A program made the position numbers and the translations under genes. A stretch of DNA of 43,649 nt from contig NZ_CANQYJ010000004.1 of the NCBI RefSeq assembly GCF_947628055.1, forward strand, positions 1-43,649. Reading direction: 5' to 3'. The notes beneath the pieces were generated by a model. That model had not been told where the DNA came from. It did not search any database and saw nothing but the letters and a program-made list of their open reading frames with translations. How positions within the stretch are numbered: position 1 is the stretch's first letter; the number at the start of each line of letters is the position of its first letter. Source of the stretch: an uncultured Rikenella sp. Lineage in GTDB: Bacteria > Bacteroidota > Bacteroidia > Bacteroidales > Rikenellaceae. Shown here piece after piece: positions 10,301-17,702 of this stretch.

Positions 10301-12989
10301 GGTCTATATGGACTGGCCGGGCTACGGCGACCGGCACAACGACGGGGCGGGGGCGATGCGGCTCAGCGTGTCGCTGGACAAGAAGTCCTATCATGTGGGG
10401 GATCGGGCGACGGTGAGCTTCCCGGCGGCGAAAGGATCGCGGGCGGTCATCTCGGTCGAAAACGGGAGCCGGGTGCTGGAGACATTCCCGGTCGAGTGCG
10501 GCGGGGGGCAGGAGAAGTTCTCGTTCGAGGTGACGGCGGAGATGCAGCCGAATGTTTACCTGAATGTGACGCTGCTGCAGCCTTATGGAAAGGTGGAGAA
10601 CGATTTGCCGGTACGCTTGTACGGGATCGTGCCGCTCGCGGCGGCTTCGGCGGAGAGCCGACTGGAACCGGTGATCGACGCGCCGGCCGAGGTGCTGCCG
10701 GAGACGGAAATGACGGTGACTGTCTCGGAGCGTTCGGGGCGGGCGTGTGCCTATACGTTAGCATTGGTGGACGAGGGGCTATTGGACTTGACGCGGTTCC
10801 GCACGCCGGATCCGTGGGCTGCGTTCCATGCGCGGGTGGCGCTCGGGGTTTCGACCTGGGACATTTACAACGACGTGCTGGGGGCTTACGGCGGCCGGAT
10901 CGAGCAGATGTTCGCCATCGGGGGGGACGACGCGCTGAACCCGGCGGGGCAGGCTTCCGTGAACCGGTTCCCGCCGGTGGTCAGGTATTTAGGGGCGTTC
11001 GAGTTGGGCGGCGGACAGCGGGCGGTGCATCGGGTCAAGCTGCCGGCTTACATGGGGCGCGTACGGGTGATGGCGGTGGCGGTGGCGCAGGAGGCGGATG
11101 ACGGGAACGGAGCGTGGGGATCGGCGGAACGGTCGGTGGCGGTGCGGGCGCCGCTCATGGTATTAGGATCGGCGCCGAGGGCGGTGGCGCCGGGGGACGA
11201 GTTGGTCGTGCCGGCGACGCTGATCGCTACGCAGGAGGGGATCGGGAACGTGACGGCTTCGATTGCGGCGGACAAGGATGTGTTTACGGTGGTGGGGGCG
11301 GCCAAGCAGACGGTCTCGCTTGCTCGAAAGGGGGACAGGGTCGTGCTGTTCCGGCTCCGGGTGAAAGATGCGGTGCCGGCGGGCACGGCGGGGGGACATG
11401 TCGAGATCACGGCGACGGGGGCGGGGAAGGTTTCGCACTACGGTATGGATATTCCGGTGCGGGTGTTGGAGCTGCCGGTGACGGAAGGGCGGACTTATAC
11501 GGTGGCGGCGGGCGAAACGTGGGAGGGGACGGCGAATCTGCACGGGATGCCGGGTACGCAGCGGCTGATGCTGGAGGTCTCGTCGATGCAGCCGGTAGGG
11601 GCGGCGCAGCGGATGGAATACCTCTCGACCTATCCTTACGGGTGTGTGGAGCAGATCACGTCGGCGGCGTTCCCGCTGCTTTACCTGCCGGACCTGGCGG
11701 ATTTGTCGGCGAGCGAGCTGGCCGCGGCGCGGGCGAAGGTGAACCGGGTGCTGGACGAGTACAAACGGTATGCGACGCCGGACGGTTCGATGGGTTACTG
11801 GCCGGGGAATTCGGATCCCAGTGTGTGGGGTTCGGCCTATGCGCTGCATTTGATGACGGTGGCGGGACACAAGGGGTACACGCTGCCGACGGGGGTCTAC
11901 GAACGGCTCAAGGCGGCGGTGAGGAGTTTGGCGGTGCGGTGGAATGCCGCCCGGCAGGGCGACCTGAATCTGGTGCAGGCTTACCAGCTGTATGTGCTGG
12001 CCTTGGCGGGCGAACCGGAGATCGGGGCGATGAACCGGCTGCGGCAGAGCGGCGAGATGACGACGGAGGCGCGTTGGATGTTAGCGGCGGCTTATGCGGC
12101 GGCGGGGAGGGCCGATTTGGGACGCACCGTGGTGGCGGGCCGGACGGCAGCGGCGGATTCGATCCTGACGGGCGATGCGCTGCGGGTGCAGCGGGCGGTG
12201 ACCTACGGGTCGGTGCAGCGGGCGCAGGCGGTGCAGTTGCTGGCTTCGTCGTTGTTGGGGTTGCGGGGCGAGGCGGCGCAACTGGCGTCGCTGATTTCGC
12301 GCGAGTTGGCTTCGGACGAGTGGATGAGCACGCAGACGACGGCATGGTGCATGCTGGCGACGGGCGAATACGTGGCGCGCAGCGGTCGGGCGGCGGCGCT
12401 GGATTTCGAGTGGAGTGCGGCGGGGCGGCGCGGACAGGTGTCGGCCGATGCCGGGAAGATGCTGTGGACGGGGGGCTGGGACAATCCGGGCAGCGGAAAG
12501 ATGTCGGTGGTCAATCAGACGGCCGGAACGTTGTATGTCCGTGCGGTGGCGTCGGGGATTTCGTCGGGGCGCGATGTGGCTGCGGCTTCGGACGGGCTGG
12601 AGGTGACGGTGCGCTATACGGACGGGCACGGCCGTCCGGTCGATGCGGCTTCATTAGCGCAGGGGACGGATTTCGTGTCGGAGGTGACGGTGCGGAACAT
12701 GACGGCGGAGCCGCTGTTCGACCTGATGCTGACCGAACCGGTGGCGTCGGGCTGGGAGATCAGGCCGGACGGAGCTCCTTTGCCTTCGGGGGTGGAGTAT
12801 CGCGACCTGCGGGATGACCGGGCGGACAGCTATATCCCGCTGCTGCCGGCGGGGAGTTCCGTGGTGGTGCGCACGCGGCTGAATGCGGCCTATGCGGGGG
12901 TCTACACGCTGCCGGCGGTGCGCTGCTCGGCGATGTACGATGGTCTGGTGGCGGGCAATACGGCCTCGGGAGTCGCAAAGGTCTATTAA
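7368..12989 (+). CDS. Bacterial alpha-2-macroglobulin lipoprotein (YfhM-like)
   Basis: 1,873 residues from ATG 7368; an in-frame ATG three codons earlier (7359) is also possible. The ORF track start at 7128 lies inside the repeat element and is rejected. The N-terminus is a lipoprotein signal (hydrophobic stretch, then TVSC, lipidated Cys about 27), so the protein is probably anchored in the periplasm. The body is a chain of macroglobulin-like beta domains, followed by the thioester motif YPYGCVEQ (Cys about 1426, Gln about 1429) and the alpha-helical thioester domain. CxEQ keeps the Cys and Gln that form the reactive bond. Family members trap proteases that breach the envelope and are thought to protect the cell wall with PBP1C, whose gene lies nearby on the opposite strand. 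Confidence 0.93.
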   Translation: MKRQGNKAVWIAACAAAVMTLAGTVSCGSKAKNTAGATPVEIVYNPLVESFTAGTIGRRDNVTVTLAEPVAQDARLGKYIEISPKAKGLWTISDEDARTLIFTPDPEFGRGTAYTVTIELEGLLPGNPEAREFSFSFRTLPAEASADLGSFTVEPDGTYTVEGTLYTADTEDSAQIAKMVSWDGIRQGKVHWMHSADGCSHRFVATGIEAGKSAGELTLTVKDKKAGYGKQEVLNVALPAAGGFGLHSAAYFADREKYIEVRFTGRLDPTQELDGLVWIDGINSVRQVEGNKVRVYPDASSLKEGDNGEMSVTLCVDASLRSAEGKKLGADVRQMMVLERGDPAVRFIGGGTVMPPVAALVGSDGGGRGIPFRAVGLRAVRVEVFRILENSVGQFLQENDLSDNEGGSIMRTARPVACKTIFLDGSGEQRLRKWGTYSLNLDELVKPEPGALYRISLSFDRSMAALPCIPVSERLTEQAAQAADKARFEAMEKRFDRGGYYWSGNDYDWSEYRWRDRNDPCTPSYYYNRSAQRNLLVTDLGAIAKASDEPQMLFWVHSIATAEPVEDAHVELRNFQGQRVGWGVTDGGGQVAVKYEGGRPYYAVVSKGDERTYLKVNAGSELSTSTFDVSGEQVQEGLRGFVWTERGVWRPGDTIYMNFVTAGGRLPKGHPVTVELRSPLGQLYQRRVATHAVGGIYSFVLSTDTGAPTGVWNATVTAGGATFGKRLRIETVKPNRLKIDLRFPGQYIERGRPLDADLHGEWLTGARAGGLRYVIETEFVSVRSAFENYKGYVFDNPYRSFRPENAPEITGTTDAAGDARITAVLNGGEKAGGMLLANITARLFEPSGEASVDGQTMLYSPFASYVGIHAPAGADDRLDTGRDYAFGIATVTPDGSVAGNRRVEVCVYKMEGYWWWSSDRNELARYVSDRNLTPVRRELIETSAGGKASYLLNVPKEAWGTYYVTARDVASGHEAAVAVYMDWPGYGDRHNDGAGAMRLSVSLDKKSYHVGDRATVSFPAAKGSRAVISVENGSRVLETFPVECGGGQEKFSFEVTAEMQPNVYLNVTLLQPYGKVENDLPVRLYGIVPLAAASAESRLEPVIDAPAEVLPETEMTVTVSERSGRACAYTLALVDEGLLDLTRFRTPDPWAAFHARVALGVSTWDIYNDVLGAYGGRIEQMFAIGGDDALNPAGQASVNRFPPVVRYLGAFELGGGQRAVHRVKLPAYMGRVRVMAVAVAQEADDGNGAWGSAERSVAVRAPLMVLGSAPRAVAPGDELVVPATLIATQEGIGNVTASIAADKDVFTVVGAAKQTVSLARKGDRVVLFRLRVKDAVPAGTAGGHVEITATGAGKVSHYGMDIPVRVLELPVTEGRTYTVAAGETWEGTANLHGMPGTQRLMLEVSSMQPVGAAQRMEYLSTYPYGCVEQITSAAFPLLYLPDLADLSASELAAARAKVNRVLDEYKRYATPDGSMGYWPGNSDPSVWGSAYALHLMTVAGHKGYTLPTGVYERLKAAVRSLAVRWNAARQGDLNLVQAYQLYVLALAGEPEIGAMNRLRQSGEMTTEARWMLAAAYAAAGRADLGRTVVAGRTAAADSILTGDALRVQRAVTYGSVQRAQAVQLLASSLLGLRGEAAQLASLISRELASDEWMSTQTTAWCMLATGEYVARSGRAAALDFEWSAAGRRGQVSADAGKMLWTGGWDNPGSGKMSVVNQTAGTLYVRAVASGISSGRDVAAASDGLEVTVRYTDGHGRPVDAASLAQGTDFVSEVTVRNMTAEPLFDLMLTEPVASGWEIRPDGAPLPSGVEYRDLRDDRADSYIPLLPAGSSVVVRTRLNAAYAGVYTLPAVRCSAMYDGLVAGNTASGVAKVY

Positions 12990-12992
12990 ATC

Positions 12993-13560
12993 GTTCGGTT
13001 AATCTGTTACCCTATGTTTGAGGGAATGAATGGCTGCGGTAGTCCAAGTGATGCGTAGCATCGCAAGCCTGGCGGGGGCCTTGTTGGGGCTTTTATTGGA
13101 GCTTGCCAGGACTTGTTTACACTCCCGCGCGGCCTGAGCGCAGTTCTTCTCTTTGGAGCAAGTTTTCTTGCTTCCGGCAGGCCAGTGGAACATCCGAGGG
13201 GTACGGTTCGAGTGCCGAGCGGCACTGATACCCGTCGCCCGCCCGCTTTAAAGAGAATTTCAAACGGTTTCGCTTCTGCGAAACCCGGATGAATTTCTGC
13301 GGGCGACGGGCTGAGCTTGCATCAATGTTTTTGCGTGCCGCAAGGCACTGCGGGCCGACGCCACCCCCGGCGGAGGGCCGCAATGTTCACTGCGCTCACA
13401 TGCACCTCCGCTGGCGCCGGCCCTCAAACTAAACTGTTTGCATCGATGCCAGAGGATTGCGGAGCCTAAGCAGTCAGGTAATTACAGCCCGGAAAGCCCC
13501 TATGGGCCTTTCTTTTCAAAGAAAGAACGGTCACTCACAGCAGGGTAAAGATTAAACGAC
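12993..13560. repeat. Mosaic intergenic repeat element (568 bp) with terminal inverted repeats
   Basis: The left end (GTTCGGTTAATCTGTTACCC) begins 3 bp after the macroglobulin stop. The right end is an inverted near-copy (GTCGTTTAATCTTTACCCTG). The left end contains an inward TATGTTTG box (13013-13020). The interior has a short GATGC/GCATC hairpin, the AGTGCCGAGCGGCACT palindrome (about 13210) and, near the right end, a segment that is the reverse complement of 28895-28950 (GGGCTTTCCGGGCTGTAATTA and CTCCGCAGTCC-type motifs). No gene is seen. Confidence 0.7.
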
Positions 13561-13575
13561 CGGTCAACGATAGTT

Positions 13576-14361
13576 ATGCACATGATATTAACAATAATAG
13601 TAGCTGCAGGCTCCGGCACCCGCATGGGCGCCGAACAGCCTAAACAATTTTTACCCCTTAGCGGAGAGCCGATTGTGATGCGGACATTGCGGCGAATGAG
13701 CGAAGGAGTGGAAAAGTATTTAACAGATTGTTCACGGAATGTGGACGGAATAGTGGAAAACCGCATGTATGTGGATAACTGTGTTCATAAGTTAATATTA
13801 GTTTTACCTCAGGCCTATATTCCGCTGTGGCGGGAACTGTGCGAAAAACACGCATTTCACCTGCCGCACGAGATAGTTCCCGGCGGTGCGACCCGGTTCC
13901 ATTCCGTGAAAAACGGGCTGGCGGCATATCCCGATGCGGAGATCGTGTTAGTGCACGACGGCGTGCGGCCATTCGTGGACGACGCAGCGATCGCCCGGGT
14001 GATCGCCGGAGCGCATGAATACGGGGCAGCGGTTCCTGCGGTGCCGGTGGTCGATTCGCTGCGGCGGATGACAGGTTCGGACGGGGAAAGCGTGTCGGCA
14101 GACCGGTCGGCTTACCGGGCGGTGCAGACTCCGCAGGGATTTCAGGGGAATCTGCTCCGTGCGGCCTATGCCCGGCCATACGACGAGCGGTTTACGGACG
14201 ACGCGTCGGTGGTGGAGGCTTCGGGCTTGCTGCCGCGAGGAGTGGTGCTGACCGAAGGCAGCCCCGCCAATATCAAAATCACAACTCCGGTGGACTGGGC
14301 CGTGGCAGAAGTTTTGCTGAAAACAGAGTTTCCCGGCGGCGCAGAATTGCCAGTCACGTAA
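13576..14361 (+). CDS. ispD: 2-C-methyl-D-erythritol 4-phosphate cytidylyltransferase
   Basis: 261 residues. It transfers CMP from CTP to MEP in the non-mevalonate isoprenoid pathway. Seen: the N-terminal nucleotide-binding loop IIVAAGSGTRMG with QPKQFLPL, GGATRFHSVKNGL, VLVHDGVRPFV, VQTPQGF, FTDDASVVE and NIKITTPVDWAVAE, all IspD hallmarks. IspD is usually about 225-235 residues. The excess is an insertion at residues 43-72 (13702-13791), between MRTLRRM and LILVLP, where the family has only a short link. The insert is AT-rich compared with its surroundings and carries DnaA-box-like motifs (separate entry), yet it keeps the frame open. A start at ATG 13582 is equally plausible. The last 92 bp of the gene are repeated twice more downstream. 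Confidence 0.93.
   Translation: MHMILTIIVAAGSGTRMGAEQPKQFLPLSGEPIVMRTLRRMSEGVEKYLTDCSRNVDGIVENRMYVDNCVHKLILVLPQAYIPLWRELCEKHAFHLPHEIVPGGATRFHSVKNGLAAYPDAEIVLVHDGVRPFVDDAAIARVIAGAHEYGAAVPAVPVVDSLRRMTGSDGESVSADRSAYRAVQTPQGFQGNLLRAAYARPYDERFTDDASVVEASGLLPRGVVLTEGSPANIKITTPVDWAVAEVLLKTEFPGGAELPVT
13707..13790 (-). other. Cluster of DnaA-box-like motifs inside ispD
   Basis: On the minus strand: TTATCCACA, a perfect consensus box, at 13770-13778; TTTTCCACT at 13707-13715 and again at 13752-13760; CCGTCCACA at 13740-13748; TTATGAACA at 13782-13790. An AT-rich stretch follows (13788-13806). The cluster coincides with the in-frame insertion in IspD. Whether DnaA binds here is inference. Confidence 0.45.
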
Positions 14362-14545
14362 AAATCAAAATCACGACCCCGGCGGATTTGGCAATGGCAG
14401 AAGTTTTGTTGAAAACAGAGTTTCCCGGCGGCGCGAAATTGCCAGTCACGTAAAAATCAAAATCACGACCCCGGCGGACTGGGCCGTGGCAGAAGTTTTG
14501 TTGAAAACAGAGTTTCCCGGCGGCGCAGAATTGCCAGTCACGTAA
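14270..14545 (+). repeat. Three tandem copies of the 92-bp 3' end of ispD
   Basis: The copies are 14270-14361 (the real end of ispD including its TAA), 14362-14453 and 14454-14545. Each ends in GCCAGTCACGTAA. The unit is 92 bp, not a multiple of three, so the extra copies cannot extend the protein in frame. Copies 2 and 3 share substitutions that copy 1 lacks (for example CGACCCCGGCGGA). Confidence 0.9.
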
Positions 14546-14560
14546 AAAAGTTTATATTTG
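14531..14560 (+). promoter_or_regulatory. Promoter for upp
   Basis: TTG (14531-14533), a 19-bp spacer, then a perfect TAnnTTTG box TATATTTG (14553-14560). The TTG lies inside the third copy of the ispD tail. The expected transcription start is near 14567, leaving a leader of about 160 nt before upp. Confidence 0.65.
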
Positions 14561-14566
14561 TAGAAA

Positions 14567-14730
14567 GATCGGCTTATTCCGCACGTCCGCACTCCGCACG
14601 GGAGCCGGTGAAAAGCGGCGGGCAGACCTGCGCAGGAGATGGCTCCGGCACGGCTGTTGATACGGAAATAGGCAGAACGGCATTTATCGCCCCGATGATT
14701 TTACAAACCCCGCGCTAATACCCGAAAACC
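14567..14730 (+). other. Long, possibly structured 5' leader of upp
   Basis: About 160 nt lie between the predicted start of transcription and the upp ATG. GGAGCC (about 14600) and GGCTCC (about 14650) can pair around an inner GCAG/CTGC hairpin. I recognise no known riboswitch class; a pyrimidine-responsive leader is only a guess. Confidence 0.25.
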
Positions 14731-15384
14731 ATGATCAAGATACTCGACCAGCAGGCCTCCATACTTTCACGCTATGTAGCGCAGATGCGCGACGAGGTGA
14801 CGCAGCGCGACCCGATGCGATTCCGGCGCAACCTGGAACGGACGGGCGAGGTGATCGCTTACGAGATCAGCAAAACGCTGAATTACAAACCTCAGACGGT
14901 AACCACGCCGCTGGGCGAGGCGGAAATGATGCTGCCAGCGGACGAAGTGGTGATCGCTTCCATTCTGCGGGCGGGGATACCGATGCACAACGGATTTCTG
15001 AACGTGTTCGACAATGCCTCGAACGCTTTCGTGTCGGCATTCCGCAAGTACAGCAAGGACGGGACGATGAAGATCGTGCTGGAACAGGTCACGACGCCGG
15101 ATCTGGAGGGCAAGGTGCTGATTATCGTCGATCCGATGCTGGCGACGGGAGCTTCGATCGAGCTGGCCTATTACGCTTTGTTAGAAAAGGGCGGGGTGCC
15201 GTCGCACACCCACCTGGCGGCAGTGATTGCGGCGACCGACGGGGTGGAATACGTGCAGAAACGGCTGCCGATGGATCATGTGACCCTTTGGACGGCGGCG
15301 GTGGACGAGGAGATGACGGTCAAGTCGTATATCGTGCCCGGGATCGGCGATCCGGGGGACCTGGCATACGGGAAGAAGTTGTAG
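14731..15384 (+). CDS. upp: Uracil phosphoribosyltransferase
   Basis: 217 residues. It converts uracil and PRPP to UMP in pyrimidine salvage. The PRPP-binding loop VDPMLATG (residues 133-140) is intact, and the C-terminal uracil-binding segment YIVPGIGDPGDLAYG matches the usual GDAGDR..G pattern, with Pro and Leu substitutions. Length is slightly above the usual 208-210. ATG 14731 gives a sensible N-terminus (MIKILDQQASILS). It has its own promoter 170 bp upstream and faces the CDF transporter gene tail to tail. Confidence 0.93.
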   Translation: MIKILDQQASILSRYVAQMRDEVTQRDPMRFRRNLERTGEVIAYEISKTLNYKPQTVTTPLGEAEMMLPADEVVIASILRAGIPMHNGFLNVFDNASNAFVSAFRKYSKDGTMKIVLEQVTTPDLEGKVLIIVDPMLATGASIELAYYALLEKGGVPSHTHLAAVIAATDGVEYVQKRLPMDHVTLWTAAVDEEMTVKSYIVPGIGDPGDLAYGKKL

Positions 15385-15569
15385 AATTTGTCGTTTCCGG
15401 AATACAAGGGGAGCGCTTCAGACTTTCGATTCCGCGCGTTTCCTCTTTGTCCCCTTTGTTCCCGTTGCTCTTGTACGCAGCGGACGGAAACACGCGGAAC
15501 TCTTCGTCCGGTTTCATTTGTTTTGCGGGAGAAACTCCCTCATCCCTGATTTTCGATGATCGCGGCCGG

Positions 15570-16571
15570 TCATTCTTCGCCTTCCGCCGTGCGCGTCTCG
15601 TCGTTTTTGGTCATCTCCGCGACATCCAGAGGCTGCAATTCCCGAAAAGGCTGCCGCCGGTAAGGGCAGTCGCAGACCTGGCAATGCGCGCAATGCTTCT
15701 CCCGGCAGGAATCCGAATGGATCGAAACCAGCACCCGGCTTCCGAAGCCGTTCTTCAGCGTGTTTTTCAATGCTTCGGAGGCATCGTGCCCCTGCGCGAT
15801 GTTGTAGTACCACGGCAAAGTCAGATCGCAGTCCACATACAGCAGGCTGCCGTAACGGATCGCTTTCAGGTTGTGGACGTCGATCCACTCCGTCTGCCGG
15901 TGTTCCGACACTAACCTCACGATCCGCTCTAACACTTGCCGGTCGGCCTTGTCCATCAGTCCGCCGATCGTTTTGCGCAAGATTTGTATCCCCGTAATCC
16001 CGATCAGCGTTCCGAAGATCAGGGCCAGCGCACTGTCTATCCAGGGAATCCGCGTAAAATAGAGCAGCAGCAGACCCGCTACCAGCCCGACCGTCGACCA
16101 GGTGTCCGACTGGAGGTGTTTCCCGCCCGCCACCAGGGCGATGGAGTCGTATCTGCGCCCCATGCGTATGCTGTACCAGCCGGCGATCCAGTTGGCCAGT
16201 CCGGAGGCGGCGACCACGACGATGCCAACATCCAACCGCTGGGGCATGGAGGGCTCGAACAACCGCCGCACAGCCTCGATCAAGATCAGCACGCCGGCTG
16301 CCGCGATCATCAACCCCTCGGCGGAAGCGGAGATCAGCTCCGCTTTCCCGTGACCGAAAGGATGGCCCGCATCCTGCGGTTTGGCGGCCAGGTGAAGGCT
16401 GTAAAGCGTGATCAGCCCGGCCGTGACATTGACGATGCTCTCCATGGCATCGGTCAGGATACCCACCGAATCGGTGAGGAAGAATGCCAGAAATTTACCG
16501 GCCATCAGTCCGGCCGACAGGATCACCAGCCCGGCCTGGACGCGTTGTTTGACTTTGTCTGGATCGATCAT
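15570..16571 (-). CDS. Cation diffusion facilitator transporter with Cys-rich tail
   Basis: 333 residues from ATG 16571; the longer track ORF starts in non-coding sequence and is rejected. Six predicted membrane helices are followed by a cytoplasmic domain. The membrane site in the fifth helix is HLQSD (HxxxD). In the second helix, where zinc transporters usually have DxxxD, this protein has E-SIV-N, so its metal may differ from zinc. HPFGHGKAE is the common CDF loop. The end of the protein adds a Cys/His-rich tail (SCREKHCAHCQVCDCP) that could bind metal. A TATCTTTG box lies only 5 bp before the ATG, so the mRNA may be leaderless. The gene faces upp (185 bp gap, with only an imperfect hairpin seen). 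Confidence 0.88.
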   Translation of the reverse strand: MIDPDKVKQRVQAGLVILSAGLMAGKFLAFFLTDSVGILTDAMESIVNVTAGLITLYSLHLAAKPQDAGHPFGHGKAELISASAEGLMIAAAGVLILIEAVRRLFEPSMPQRLDVGIVVVAASGLANWIAGWYSIRMGRRYDSIALVAGGKHLQSDTWSTVGLVAGLLLLYFTRIPWIDSALALIFGTLIGITGIQILRKTIGGLMDKADRQVLERIVRLVSEHRQTEWIDVHNLKAIRYGSLLYVDCDLTLPWYYNIAQGHDASEALKNTLKNGFGSRVLVSIHSDSCREKHCAHCQVCDCPYRRQPFRELQPLDVAEMTKNDETRTAEGEE

Positions 16572-16576
16572 GCGGA

Positions 16577-16584
16577 CAAAGATA
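16577..16584 (-). promoter_or_regulatory. -7 box for the CDF gene, nearly leaderless
   Basis: The minus strand reads TATCTTTG, a perfect TAnnTTTG box, 5 bp before the ATG at 16571. Transcription would start at or beside the start codon. No clear -33 element is visible. Confidence 0.4.
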
Positions 16585-16753
16585 TGAAAATGTAACCTAA
16601 TCCAGGCGGCGATATGATTTCCGTGCGGACAATCCGCCGCGGCTGTACAGCTGTTTTGCTTCCCAGGAGCGGCCTCTGCCATAAAAAGATCGGCGACCGG
16701 CGCGAGCCGGAAAAGGGAAAAATGCGGATATGGTAAAGTATCGAATCGCCTTG

Positions 16754-16800
16754 CAAAAAACATTCCGGTCTTTGCACCTTCAGGGTGCAAAGACCGGAAT
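16754..16800 (-). terminator. Intrinsic terminator after the ABC ATPase gene
   Basis: A 17-bp perfect stem (ATTCCGGTCTTTGCACC on the plus strand) with a 5-nt loop. On the minus strand it is followed by TTTTTT. It lies 33 bp past the stop of the ATPase gene. Confidence 0.85.
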
Positions 16801-16833
16801 TCGGCCGACTGCCATATGAAGATCGGGAGACTG

Positions 16834-17544
16834 TTACAGGTTGTTCTTGACGCTGTCCACGATCTGGCCGTCGAGCAGGTTGACGACCCGGTGGGCATAG
16901 GTCGAATCGCGCTGCGAGTGGGTCACCATGATGACAGTCGTCCCTTCGCGGTTCAGCTCCGAAAGCAGGGTCATCACCTCCTGACCGTTCTTGGTGTCGA
17001 GGTTACCGGTCGGTTCGTCGGCCAGAATCAGCTTCGGCTGCGCCACCACCGCACGCGCGATGGCCACACGCTGCTGCTGCCCCCCCGACAGCTGCTGCGG
17101 GAAGTGGCCCGCGCGATGACTGATGTTCATCCGGTTCAGGATCTCGTTCACCATCTCCTTGCGTTTCTTGGCCGGAATGCGCAGGTAGATCAGCGGCAGC
17201 TCGACATTCTCGAATACGTTCAGCTCGTCGATCAGGTTGAAGCTCTGGAACACGAAACCGATGTTCCCCTTGCGGTACAGCGTGCGTTCTTTCTCCTTGA
17301 GCGACCCCACCTCTCTGTTCAGGAGGTAGTATTTCCCTTCGGAAGGGTTGTCGAGCAGTCCGAGAATGTTCAGCAGGGTGGACTTGCCGCAGCCCGAAGG
17401 CCCCATGACGGCGACGAACTCGCTGGGGGCCACCTCCAGCGAAATGTGGTTCAGGGCGATGGTTTCGACCTCTTCCGTGCGGAAGTACTTGCTCAGATTT
17501 TCGACCCGAAGCATCGGATCGGAGGTTTGGATGGTATTTTCCAT
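16834..17544 (-). CDS. ABC transporter ATP-binding protein (MacB/LolD type)
   Basis: 236 residues with all ABC motifs: Walker [10 protein letters not shown] (48-56), Q-loop FVFQSFNL, signature LSGGQQQR, Walker B LILADEP, and the switch His in VTHSQ. It belongs to the group of ATPases that work with FtsX/MacB-type permeases in export of lipids, peptides or drugs across the cell envelope. It should energise the two permeases encoded just upstream. A sigma-54-like promoter and two TGTC-N9-GACA sites sit between it and the permease gene, so it can be transcribed separately. A strong terminator follows. The substrate cannot be told from sequence. Confidence 0.92.
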   Translation of the reverse strand: MENTIQTSDPMLRVENLSKYFRTEEVETIALNHISLEVAPSEFVAVMGPSGCGKSTLLNILGLLDNPSEGKYYLLNREVGSLKEKERTLYRKGNIGFVFQSFNLIDELNVFENVELPLIYLRIPAKKRKEMVNEILNRMNISHRAGHFPQQLSGGQQQRVAIARAVVAQPKLILADEPTGNLDTKNGQEVMTLLSELNREGTTVIMVTHSQRDSTYAHRVVNLLDGQIVDSVKNNL

Positions 17545-17588
17545 GATTCGTGTGATTTGTTTTCGGTTAATCGGTTGTTCTACTGCTA

Positions 17589-17604
17589 TGCTTAAATCGT
17601 GCCA
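17589..17604 (-). promoter_or_regulatory. Sigma-54 promoter before the ABC ATPase gene
   Basis: The minus strand reads TGGCACG-ATTT-AAGCA. The -24 element matches the consensus TGGCACG fully and the -12 GC is kept at correct spacing. It lies 44 bp before the ATG. Confidence 0.75.
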
Positions 17605-17659
17605 TAGGGCACAAGAATCTGTGAATCAACGGCTAACAATTTTCCGAGATTTCTGAATA

Positions 17660-17698
17660 TGTCTAATAATTAGACATGCAGTGTCTAATTATTAGACA
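17660..17698. promoter_or_regulatory. Pair of 17-bp activator sites (TGTC-N9-GACA), ATPase promoter
   Basis: TGTCTAATAATTAGACA (17660-17676) and TGTCTAATTATTAGACA (17682-17698) are both perfect palindromes, 22 bp apart centre to centre. The inner edge is 55 bp from the -24 element. They are probable enhancer sites for the neighbouring sigma-54 activator. Confidence 0.75.
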
Positions 17699-17702
17699 AT
17701 TG

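Noticed and set aside
13702-13806. The DnaA-box cluster as the chromosomal origin
   Set aside because: Not called oriC: local base skew and gene directions do not fit an origin. Kept as a possible DnaA-binding site only.
14362-14545. Possible extra coding from the ispD tail copies
   Set aside because: The 92-bp unit changes frame in each copy and each follows a stop codon.
14567-14730. Cobalamin or THF riboswitch in the upp leader
   Set aside because: A GCCGGTGAAAA-like string is present, but the rest of the conserved core of those classes is missing.
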